Shown piece after piece: positions 24,169 through 36,600 of a stretch of DNA of 64,000 nt. The DNA is taken from positions 14,360,231 to 14,424,230 of the forward strand of contig NW_022145615.1 in assembly GCF_000002235.5 (NCBI RefSeq), given 5' to 3'. The position numbers were made by a program, and so were the translations under genes. The notes below the pieces were generated by a model. It was not told where the DNA came from. It searched no databases and worked only from the letters and a program-made list of their open reading frames with translations. The stretch is from Strongylocentrotus purpuratus (lineage: Eukaryota; Echinodermata; Echinoidea; Camarodonta; Strongylocentrotidae). The stretch's first letter is position 1. Every line of letters begins with the position of its first letter.

Positions 24169-26029
24169 GAAGTCAATACAGCAGTATTGGCAATACACGC
24201 AAGCGCAACGCCAATGACAAATCCGCTATTCGCAATCTAGCGCCTATACCTAGCCAGGGAGGTGAACCTGATCTAGCTATAGCGCGCGATAGCTAGCTAT
24301 CTATAGCTCCACACGTGGGTACACCTCTAGCTCTCCGTTTGTTTTTGTTGATTTCGATGTGTCGTCGGAGAACGAATGCTTATACAATAGCAGCTTATTG
24401 ATCAGAAGTAACGGACACGGGAACGGACATTGATCATTGGAAGTGATCTAAGCCCAGTGTTTATATATTTAGGGACTATTTCACTATTATAAGGTTAATT
24501 TCGGTGGCAAAGTGTAACTTTGTGGATGGAACTTTTTTCAAAGGGGATCGAGGGGAAGCACCTACAAAACAAGGACATAATTATTTTTGAGAGGTGCATA
24601 TACTACATGTCTCTCAATCATATGTTATATGTATACTCAGTTAAATTTTAAAAGCCTTTAAGTAGGCCTAGGGAGCAAGAATTATGGTGATAGGCCTAAA
24701 TTAGTTAGGTGCAATATATCTTGATCGATCTCTCTCTCTCTCTCTTTCTCTCTCTAATTCTGATATTTTCTCCCTTAATTCCTAATTTTCTTCCTTCCTA
24801 ATTTTCTTCCTTCCTAATTTTCTTCCTCTTTCTCATTTCCTCTTTCTCTAATTCCACAATATCCTTTCTTTTTTTGCGGCTCTTTATTTTTCCTTTTCAC
24901 TATTTTTTGTAGTGAGCCGATAAAGCCAACAATTCACCTATATCATCTACAAACTTTAGTGTGTATATGCTTGTTGATAGAAATGTATTATGTTAAAGAA
25001 AGCTTTAATAAACTTCTTTTTAGTATATAACTCCTACAGAGAATAAGGAAAAACAAACAGAAAAAATAAACAAGCAAAAAGCATGGATAATTAAGAAAGG
25101 GATGCACAAAATACATTTAAATTCTGAAATTGATTGATTTATTCACATTTTCTATACAATATTTACAAGAAGTATCAAATATATATAACAACCATATAGA
25201 AGCCAAAAGATTATCAGACTAATCAAGTACACTTTTTTCTCCATGGATAACACTTCCTTAACAGTATCGTCAAGTTATCATCCACTATAAATGCACTGAG
25301 ATCTATCTTGTCACGTACTTGTCGATCGTTCTAATTTTTCACCATAAATTTAAACAACCAACAGGAACTAAATATATGTACATGCAAATGTAGGTTCATA
25401 TAAGCCTTATAATGATTTAAATTATCTTTTAAATTATTTTCACTTTGTGAGATTAGAAAGACAGATATATTGCAGGTGACAATAAAAATAGACATCCTTC
25501 TTCACTAACATGCTCCATAACTTGATTTCGTTTATCCATCCCAGTTTCTTCTGTATGGTAAACTATCTTTATTTCTACTTTTGGGGGTTGTGTACTGAGG
25601 TGAGAGCTAGGAGACTAACCATTTGATCATAGGCATGATTAACAAATATAACTTTCGTTTACCATTTATAAAATTTCAGAATATATGATATAACCCTTGT
25701 TAATCTCAAAACACCGGCCGACTTTATATTATGTGCAAACACCATCCTGGTAATCCAAGTATATATCTTATAAAGGGCATCCTGGCAAAATAAACATGTA
25801 CTTATCACCTGGAAAAGTTTTCTGAAAATGTTCATGAATCATTTTAGTTTGAACTGAAAAAAAATTAAATACTACTGATAAACCTACTTTCATACCTAAA
25901 TCTATTTTGGATGTCAGATAGCAGCTTTAACCTTTAATTTCATCAAAACAAGTATATGATCATGTCCATTGATTTCAATGTATTGCCTCTAGCAACCATG
26001 TTTTCCGAGCCCCCCCCCCCCCCCTTTTT
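24169..26029. other. 5' flank of the LOTUS-RRM gene and gene-free spacer
   Basis: Immediately upstream of exon 1 (minus strand) is a GC-richer patch with AGCTATAGCGCGCGATAGCT at ~24274-24293, rich in small palindromes. This is the likely promoter area, by position only. At ~24727-24900 there is a (TC)n microsatellite followed by CTTCCTAATTTT tandem repeats. The rest is AT-rich and I see no gene in it. Confidence 0.4.
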
Positions 26030-26395
26030 AGGGGTGTTTAGTTTAGTGGTTTAATCCTTTGACTGGAAATGCAAAGGTCCTGGGTTCGAGTGCAGTATGG
26101 CACTTATATGTCCTTGAGCAAGGCATTCTACATTTTTCCTCTCCACTCAGGTGTTAAATGGGTAGGCCTACCTGGTAGGATCTGAACATCATTAGGGTTG
26201 GATTAGCATGTTCAAGCGACCAGCTGGAATGCTCCCCAGGGAGCAGAAGATGTGCACTGTAATGTGCAAAATAGTAATTGAATGCAGTGACCAGGGTAAG
26301 AATAATACTGTAAAAGCATTTTGGCCATTTAATACTGTAAGCATTTTGGCCAGTTAATGGCTTTATAAGAAACAGTCATTATTATTATTATTTAG
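26030..26395 (+). mobile_element. full-length tRNA-derived SINE ending in (ATT)n
   Basis: This is the clearest copy of the SINE family in this window. The head has an A-box-like TAGTTTAGTGG (about 26040) and a B-box-like GGTTCGAGTGC (about 26082). The body carries TCCTTGAGCAAGGCATTCTAC, CACTCAGGTGTTAAATGGGT and paired GCATTTTGGCCA blocks. The 3' end is (ATT)n at 26380-26391. Orientation + . Truncated or rearranged relatives occur at 3796, 11310, 17178, 36384, 39845 and 49955. Confidence 0.8.
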
Positions 26396-26507
26396 CCTTA
26401 GATGAATAAGAGTCAATAGGTTATATCGAAAACATGGCACATATTTCATAATGGATCACTTATATCTTGGCACCTTATTATCGATAACAAGGGAAACGCT
26501 CTCGGCG

Positions 26508-27455
26508 GTCTCGCCTGCATAACGCAATTCAATATGATAAACCAGAACGTCAATGACGTAGCGCTCATCCGCATCTCGCAACAACAAATATCGGAAAATT
26601 TATGTGGTACACTTTTGAACTGGTCAAAAAAAACAAAAATTTGATGCCCTGGAAGGGACATAATTTCATTTCATTTGCATAAAGTACCATAACTAATTAA
26701 TGGAGAACAATTTCAAAATTCTGTGTAGAAGTTTAGTGTATCAAAGTTAGCTCTACTATATAAAGCAAACCAAATCAAAATCAGTCGAAATATGAAGGAG
26801 AAGAAGCATTTTTTGTGATTTTTGGAATAAATTTGCATAAATTACCATAATTAATCAATGGAGCAAAATCTCAAAATTCTGTGTAGAAGTTTAGTGTTCC
26901 AAATTTAGCTAACCAGATAAAGCAAACCAAATCAAAATCGGTCAAGAAATGAAGGAGAAGAAGCATTTTTTGTGATTTCGAATAAATTTGCATAAATTAG
27001 CATAGATAATGAATTTCACGATTTTGTGTAGAAGTTTTAAATCCCCCTCCTAGCCCTATCATATGAAACAATCAGAATCAAAATCGTTTGAAAAATAACG
27101 AAGAAGAAGCATTTTGAAAATCTTGATGTTGATGCCACAACAAAGTCTATATATATCAAAAATTCAAAAACTTAACCTTAGGTTAAGTTTTCGATGATGA
27201 TGCTACAACATAGTCCAAGTCTGTTGACCTGAAATGACCTTTGACCTTGACTTTGTGATCTGAAATTCTACTCACATGATTGGGGATACTTGATTACCCT
27301 ATAGTCAAAGTTTCATTGACTAAGAACCTATACTTAAAAAATTATATCAAAAATTCAAAAACTTAACCTTAGGTTAAGTTTTTGATGTTGACGCCGCCGT
27401 CGCCATCACCGGAAAAGCGGCGCCTATGTCTCGCTTTTTGCTATGCAGGCGAGAC
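26508..27455. mobile_element. second non-autonomous element with ~150-bp tandem core
   Basis: The ends are GTCTCGCCTGCAT (26508-26520) and the exact inverse ATGCAGGCGAGAC (27443-27455). The right end also folds as a hairpin, GTCTCGC-loop-GGCGAGAC. The core has three ~150-bp tandem units (~26675, ~26830, ~26985), each with TTTGCATAAATTA, TTCTGTGTAGAAGTTTAGTG and GGAGAAGAAGCATTTT. A second repeat pair at ~27150 and ~27343 carries CTTAACCTTAGGTTAAG. The architecture matches the element at 8541-9710, though the core sequence differs. Confidence 0.75.
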
Positions 27456-27640
27456 AAAAATGGCATGTAAAGGCCACAATTGGACATTCTGAAAATAGTA
27501 TACATCATCATCATCATCTTTAACAAATGAAAGATTTCTACTTTACCTTCATTATGTATATTTGCATGATATAGAAGTAGTCTGCCCATACTGTTAGCGC
27601 TTTATAGAGACTTAAGTGGAAAGCACTTCATAAGCACTGT

Positions 27641-27646
27641 TTTATT
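27641..27646 (-). promoter_or_regulatory. candidate DIS3L polyadenylation signal
   Basis: AATAAA on the minus strand lies 16 nt past the DIS3L stop codon. The position is very close to the stop, so further downstream signals may also be used. Confidence 0.4.
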
Positions 27647-27662
27647 ATAATTATTATTTTTG

Positions 27663-30600
27663 TCATGAATCTTTCTCTTTTAAGTTCATATGAGAGAAGT
27701 CTTGAAACATGGTGTAGAAGCTTCCATCAGTCTGTCCATACTGTCTGTGTAGTACAGGAAGGCTGGATCCTAAGACTTTGATTTGGTCCTGCAGGGTTAT
27801 CGATGAAAACGGGCTCTCATCACTCAGCGACTTCACCTCCTAATATGGTAACAGAAAATAATGAAAATACAATAAGAAGTAATAATTACATAATAATAAT
27901 CATAATAATTTATATAGTGCTTAGTATTCATACAGTATTCATGCACTTAACATAATTAACATACACAAATTAAATGAAGAAAACTTACATTATCAAAATA
28001 AATAGGCATATACATATGAAAATAGAAATATAAAGTGGAATGGTACATAGACAAATCTGCCTAGACATACCTGTACAATGTTAGTCCTGAGTGTACTGCC
28101 TAGTCATACCCGTACAATGTTAGTCCTGAGTGTACTGCCTAGTCATACCTGTACAATGTTAGTCCTGAGTGTGCTGCCTAGTCCATCAGTCTGCAGGCCA
28201 GCATTATGAGGCTCTGATGCTAGTAGCTCCAATCTGAGTGAATGTGGGTGAGCTCTGGAGCTTTGAACTCGTATACCAACCTACAAGTGTATAATCAGAT
28301 CAAATCATTCTTGTGTTCATTTACTTACTCAGCCTTGTAAAAAACTTTATTTTTAAATTTCTAATCGAATCTGCTAGGGGATATCATCCAAACAAAAATT
28401 AGAATATTTTAAACATGAAACAATTGTATTAGTTGCCAATCTGACCTTGTGCCTTAGGCTGACTTTTTTCAAACTTAACAAATTCAAACTTAACAGACTA
28501 CTCTAAAAGGGTTGGATTGCTAGTATATCATGTAGGTAGCCACAGTAATAGGGCATTTCAGTAGCTCCTAGGCTTACCCATCTTGGGAACTTTCATATTT
28601 CAACCAGTCTTTCAACTTTGCAATATAAAAGATACTGTAATCCATTTAGTAATTTCTTTATCACTGAGTGCATTGAAATTCTAGCAGACACGATGTCTCT
28701 CTACAATCATAAGTAAAATTGAGTTTGCTTATGCACAGGATGGATGATAATATATTCAATTCAATTCAATTCAATTCAATTCATTTATTTTTCCTCTTTC
28801 AATCGTTCCTATTTACAATGATGGTACATTTTAACATATTCACATATTTCTATACATATAGATCAATTTGCACAATACAATACATTAAAAAAATAAACAT
28901 GAAATTGAAAGGGAAGGAGGGCCAACTAAAAAGCAGAGCTTGTAGGGTGTAAGCCCCCCTGTAAAAGTTATTATCATGAATTATTATTTTATGAGAAAAA
29001 AAACAAAAACAACAATAATAACAATAACTGATTCAGTAATACAAAAAAAAAAAAATCACTTTTAAATGCAAAACATTGATAAATACATACATGTTTATAA
29101 AAAGAAACAATCAAATTGGCATGAAGTCACACTACAAATTATATTTGATTGGGGAATGCAATAGCCAGGTAACTATTCAGAAGAAAGCTTTTAAGTCTCC
29201 TTTTGAAAATTTGTATCATATACATATGGACTTCTACTGCATGGAAAATATTCATACTGATTCTGAAGGACATTCTGAAGGACATAATGTTCTGTAATAT
29301 TAACATGACTTATTCACATAATTGCGACTTAATCAATATTTTCCTATTGACATTACTGTTTAATAGGTTAATGATATATGTTTATTTTGCAAATGAGTCT
29401 GTTTTCAAAACTGTTTTGTATAAACGTTATAAACGATGTAAATATGTTCATGTTTATGCAGGGCCCCATGGAAGACCACTACTTGAAGGTGAACGGGCTA
29501 CCCTGACAAAAGATTAGAAATAAATAAAATAAATAAATAAATAAAAGGACAAATTGAACCTGGTGGGCCTTTCACAAAACTTGTCATCAGCGAAAAATGA
29601 CAGGTTTTGTTATAAGCTACTGAAATCCTTGCTTCTGATTGGTTATCAGCAGATTTGTCACTGATTTTTGTCATTTGTCATTGAAAAAAGGCTTAGTGAA
29701 ACGCCCCCCTGGTCATAAACTCTGTAATGTTTGAACTCACCGTGATGTGGTCAAAGAGTTGGTATGTGGATACGTGTCCCCCTCCCTGCACAGTGATAGC
29801 AAACTCTGATCTTGAGAGAGAACCTGTCAGACAGAGAGAGAGAAACACACAATCAAATTATGATCAAATGATTGAAAGGCCCGTCGAAAACACTGATATT
29901 GAAATAGAATCTATGACGACAATTATCATTAAGTCCCTTTAGATCCTCTTACTAGTAAGGCTTGTTTGCATATGTATGCCACAATAAACCACTGCTGTTT
30001 AACACAGTGATTTTTTTAAGGATACTAATAAGTGAACAGCACTCTACATTTTTGTATCATAAAGTAAAGTGAGAACTGGTATGCATGGGACTTTTGTTGC
30101 ACTCAGATACCTTTTTCATCCCCACTTACCATTCATCCAGTATATAAACACACAAAAAAGCTGTGTTTTTGTTATGTGTGTGTGTGTGCAAGCCTCAAAG
30201 GAGTAGAGGTAATACAGGAAAACGTGCATTAGGCGCGACAATGAAGGCTTTAGTATTACAAATTTTGATAGGCATGTAGGAGTCAATGTGCGTCTGGTAT
30301 AAACAAAGTATATCACTGTTCATGATTTTTTGCCAATATGACTATGTTCTGATGATTAAAGAAGTGGATATATATACCTTGTACCCATTGCGGTTGATGT
30401 GGGATGGATGTATCGCAAACTAGTCCAGCTTTGTCTCGAAGGTAAACTGCTCCCTTAATACCATACCTGGATAAAAAGAATACAAAATTACAATGAAAAT
30501 AATAATATTTGATACATGTAGTCCTTACAGATTCAAAGGTGTGATTGTTCCACAGCCCTTCACATGATTTTGTTATTAGCACACTTGACTCCTAGTCATT

Positions 30601-33600
30601 TTCCATTGTTTATATTGACTACATGGTCAAATGAGTATATTTTTCAACTGTAGATGGCGACCTTCTTCCCACTCTGTGCAGGTCAGCACATATGCAGATA
30701 CTATACTGAGGAAGACGATAAGACAAGATTTCTTCCGGCATCCATAAAGAATGTACAGCAATGTCAACTAATTTCTAAATTTTACTCGACTATTGTTCAG
30801 GTTTCATGAACTCCCTCGGTGATTAAATGAGATCTATGTAGGCACCATCATAATCTGTTACCTGTAGTTTATTGGTTCCAAAACTATCATTTCTATTGGA
30901 CTTTCAGTTCTCAACCCATTGTATCTGTATGGGAACCAGAAGTGCTAAATATACTTGTAGCTGGTGCCAAATAACGTAGTTGCGTTAGGAGGAAGGAACA
31001 TGCAGGATCCCTCTGCCTACCTTGGAATATAAGCCAGGATGCCATTATTCCTCAGGTTCTGAATGACAGCATCAACGATACATGCTTCATCCTGTGCGTC
31101 TCGATCCTGAAAAAACATGGCCTGAAACAGTTCCTGTGAGTCTTTCTGGGCAGTCTGTGCAGCCTGGAAAAAAAAAACATCAAACAAATTAGTCTTGGTA
31201 ATTAGGAACGCATCTTACATCCCTCTACAACACACAAACGCACACACACACATAAATTTCAACAAAAATGTTGAACAAAGTAAGATACATGTATCAGCTG
31301 GTAATTGTATCACAGGGAGTCCATTATGCTATGCACTTTTTTTCTTCTATGGCCAGAAAGTTCTCTCATTTAGTGTTTTAAGTGTTTCTTTTGTTGATAT
31401 TGGTTCTACATTTTCTGAAGCTAACTATAGTAGAACAAAAATAACAACAGACAAATGTCACTAGCGCGTAATTTCATGTCATTTTCAATGCTCATGTAAA
31501 ATTAAAGGTCCATCAGCTGTGCACATGTAATAAATAAATGCAAATCTTGAATTTGCAGCTAATGTGAATTTCACTTCTGTCAATTTAAAACTACTGATAA
31601 CATGGCAAGTAATATACAAACATTTCTAAACATATTTGGTAAGCCTTTATGACATTCTCGTTGCTCATTCACCTACAAAGTTGTATTGTGCATACTTGTG
31701 GGGGTGTAGCTTATGTACCCTGGTAGCTTTAGGACTTTTGCCCATTAAACAAATTCTCATACTTACTCTATGTTTCTTGTTCAGGTGTCGACAGAGTTCC
31801 TGCAGATTCTGGTTGCTTAGTAACCCAATTTCTGCTTCTCGTTCCTCTTCAACAGCTGCAAGCAACAGACGATGCACCTACAAAGTAACAATTAATGAAA
31901 ATTAATCAATTTACAGGTGAATATATGTAAGTTTCATCCATAGCATTACCCACATATGGCAGAGTATACTTTCATATCATCATTCTAAATCTATGTTGTG
32001 CTAAAGACTTTGGATACATTAAGCATAAGTACCAGGAGTGCATAAGACAGGTCAAGTTTGACATCTTACAAGGCATATACATGTACGTCTAACTGAGAAG
32101 CTAGTACAGTTTGCACATACCAAGTATTAGCCAACAAACCTCTGATTCTCCAACAGAATCATATGTACAGTTACCTTTTTTATTCAATCTATGTAGGGCT
32201 AATAATATTACACAAATACCATTCACTACTTCTACATAGTTTTTTTTATGTAGATGACCAACTGTGCAGAATTAAAAAAAAGCAGAAGTACAAACCTAAT
32301 GGAACATGCAAATTTCTTATACAATATCTTTAATCTTTCTGATATACTTTGCAATCCGTATTTGCTTTCTTAGTCATACATGTATGTCAAAAAAGATCAA
32401 AAAATTATATAGAATAAAATTAAATTGGGTCAAAATTTTTGCAAGTTTATCTTTTCATTTTCTTTTTCTGTTTCAATTACTGCCATACTTACAATAATAT
32501 CAGCATATCTGCGTATTGGAGATGTAAAATGGGTGTACCTGTCCATTGCCAGACCTGAAAATAAACCAAAAGGCAATCTAGTCAAGAGCCATCATCACAA
32601 AATAGTTAGTTTGTAATAGGTTACCGGTAGGTACTTCATTTCTTATTTTATCTTGTGTTCCTTTTTGATGTTTTGTATATCTTGTCTTCTTAAAGGGTTG
32701 GCCTCTTACAAGGTTTGTTTTCTTTTTGGCCACTGCCCTCCTCACTTTTATAATTCTATCTCATGTATTGTCATACATTTGTCTGTTTATATATGTATTT
32801 TTATCTGTTGATCTTTTGAGGAGAAATAAATGAAACTGAAACTGAAAAACAAACATGATGCATAAAAAGAGATGAACTCTATCCAGTCAGTAGTCATTAT
32901 GACAAACGTGATCAATGAGGGGAGATAGAATCAGTGCAGTCGTATGCAATATTTAAACACATTTGCCAGTCTCAGTGATCTAGTGCACTATTTCTTGTAA
33001 GATAAAATAGTAATAATAATAATAGTATTTTTCCACAAGAGGTATGTATATCTTTCTGTTTTTCTCTCGTGTTATTTCCTATTTATGTTGTGTCTATTTT
33101 TATCGCTTGTATACAACTGCTATTTTCCTTGTAAATACTTGTATTGTCAGTTCTTAAATTTGTAATTTCCTTCTTTATGCAGGACCATTAGGTAAAACAG
33201 CCTGCAAGCTGACCAATGTTATCCTGTTTAAAGATGTTTTAATAAATAAATGAAATTAAAAAAAACATATAAATCAAAATATCTTTTGGTGATTGGTACA
33301 CTTTAAGATTAATTCGTCACTGGACAATGCATTCGGTAAGTCCTGGCAGATATGAATGAAAACAAAATTTGTTTAGAATCACATTCATACATAGAAAAGA
33401 TATGAGGAAGGGAGATCAGACAAATCATTTTCTCTAGACACTTGTACCAAAAATCATGATTGCCTTAGGAATTAATTTATTGCAAACAGCATCAATCAAA
33501 CTGAATGGTACATGCATTTTAACCTCTGACAAATACCTCCGACACTTTTACATCTGCCGACATTCTAATATATCAAACACCTTTACATCTGATATGTTAA

Positions 33601-36600
33601 CCTGTCACGCTCAATACCACTGACGTTTTTACTTCCGACATTTTTTTAGTTGGCACCCAAAACGTAAAACTTAGCTCACCATAGTGAAAGAACTGATCGA
33701 CAGACAGACTACCAGTTGAGAAGTAGAGAGCATTAGACATGGCCTTGGTTGCTAAGGAACGAAGGATTTTGTTAAACACTGGGTCTCTTCTATCTATACA
33801 TCCATCAAGTGACTCGGCAAGTTTCTTGTTTGTACTGAAGGGTAAGAAGAAAAGAGCTACATGATGAAATAGCGTTCACTTCAAATCAGATAAAATATTA
33901 AGACCTTTTTTGTGTGAGCAATTTCAGAACAAGACTAAATTTATATCAATCCACATCAATATAATTTGACAAAAAATGCTTCCTAGCTGGGTAAATCCGG
34001 ATTTCACAAAAGCAAAAGCTTTAAAAAAAAGTCTATAATGAAAATGATGATTAATGATTTAAAAGAATAAAACAATTTTGACTCGAAATTACCAGCATTG
34101 GTTAAGAAAAAATCTTTCATCCTTCTATTTAAATATGGACAGAAATTAGTAGACATTTCACAATTTCTTATATAAACCCATGACTTAAAATGTGATATTA
34201 AACTCATAAGAGGTGTACCTGGTATCTACATGAAATCCCTTGGACCTGGCGCTGGTTATCAGATCCTGGAACTGTTCTTGCCTCGGAAGTGGATGGTGTC
34301 TCAGCTAAGACAAACATTCCAAATAATTCTAATTTATTTTCCGATCAAACATTTCTCCAAAAGCAAATTCTAAACAAGCTCTCATAATTTTCATATTAAT
34401 TAACTTTGACTGTCAGATTTTTTTTGTACATGTAAATGGATTAACCATATCAAGTGACATGTAGTAAACAAATTCATCATCAACATCTTCATATAACATG
34501 TATCTTTCACTCTCACTTGACAGTTACTAAAGAGGGCAAACATTTGACAACAAATCCAACAAGTAAATCCCTTTACAGAACTATTACCGTAGTTGCTTTG
34601 ACTACACATTCTTACCATTGCACTGCTTGAGAGACAACCAAAGATACAAGTCATATTTTAAGAGAAATTTGAGTTCTGGTTAAGATGATAAATAATGTGG
34701 ATGTTTTCTAATACTTTTTGCGTCAATTTGAAAGAATATCAATAAAGAAATGACCCCTGAAAAGGAATTGCTCTTCAAATGCCTTCACATTCAAATAATG
34801 ACACACAGTTTCTTTCACAATCTAATCACATCCCAACTAATCAACTTTATCCGTATAAAACAACCATGTATACTTCCAAAGCATTGTATACATGTATATA
34901 CACCAACAGAGGTGATAAGAATAGGTAATCATATGCATTACGTGTTAATATGCCCCTACAATGTCTTAAAGCACTTTAAAGATATACTATAATATGAGGT
35001 CATCGATACAACATCCAAGTAAATGTTCTTCCAATCACTATTGTCACAAGATGATAGATTGAATAGAATGAATAGGAACAAGAAGTGACTCACCAGAGCA
35101 GCTTGAGGGTAAGACTGAGCTATCTTCTTAGCTACCCAATGGTTGGCATAGATCATGCATTCAGCTATGGTCTCATGTATCTCCATAGTCTATTCAACAA
35201 CAACAACATTGACAAAGAAGACTTGGTTGAAAATCAATTCAAAATGGCCTCCAGGAAAGGACAATTTCCTGATTATATATTAAAAATATGGAATGTTATT
35301 AGGACTTCAATCTATTTTCAGACCAAATCAAATCAGCATGAACAGAAAACAAATCACATCCCTATTTACCGGTAAGTAAGAAAGGGGAAAATTCAGAAAT
35401 TAAAAGTGTGTCTGTGATTTACTTTGTGTGATAAAAGAAAACTGAAAGGACAAGAGATAAATAGACAGATTAAAGAAAGAGCAGACGTATAGGGTAGAAT
35501 TTGAAAGATTGATAGAGAAGGGGAAGTGCGTATAACACCAACCTGCTTTGGTACAAGGTTTTCAATCTCTTGCTCTTCGTTGAGTTCAACTTTAACCTCT
35601 GTCCCTTCTAGCTGAACAGCGCCCCCAACCTCCCGCTGTGCCTTGAGCCGCCTAGCAATCATCATCAGCTGATCCACGGCCCACTTCAACCTCTGCAGCC
35701 TAAACATTAATTACAACAATTTAAAGGCATTGTTTAACAATGTTAAATCTGAGATGCACGGCCCTACGTGTTATTAGTGTCTTTGATATGGTGTAATATT
35801 GAAGTCCTAAAAAAATTGCACTTCAAAATGATTAAAAAGTTAAAATCTTTAAGTGACCGGTTTTACCACACTTGTTTTCCCCAATAGACTGAAGTGCTAT
35901 GAAAAACGTTAGGAAAACGTGAAATTTGATTTCGATTTACAATCATAAATATCTTGATAATCAGACAGGCAATCGGCTTGTAAAAGTCATGAGGTTCCTG
36001 ACTGACCTAAAGGTTTATAATTATCATTGCAGAATGAACTAAAACCAGGATTTTGTTTCAGAATCTGAGACAAAGTTACCCAATCCCTTTAAAAGAGACA
36101 ACTATGAGAGATAGCATAACATCAATTATCTTTCAATTTTCACCCCGTAGCCAAGGGTGGCCTTCTGGAATTATTTTACCATCAATTTTATCTCTGTAAG
36201 TAATATTAAAAGGAAAAGATGCTATAATGATCCTAATTTGGTATTATGACAATCATTTAAGCAATTTCTCATCTAGGTTACATAATATTGCATAAGCAAA
36301 TAATGCAGTAACCTGTAAAAAAATTGTTAGACAGGCAACCTCTGAAAAAATGTTAAAAGTTTTTCATTCTAGGTTCATAATCAATAATAATAATAATAAT
36401 AGCTTTATTTTAATATATTGTGCACATATCCATCCCAGGGGATGTTCAAGAGGCCTGCAAAGTGCTATTATTGCACTGGCTTTAGCAAAGCTTACCCAGG
36501 GTGCTAAAGGCATTCAGAGAATACATTCCCATCAGGTACCCATTTACTACACCTGGGTGAAGAGTGGCAAATTTAGATTATGTCATGCCCAAGGACATTA

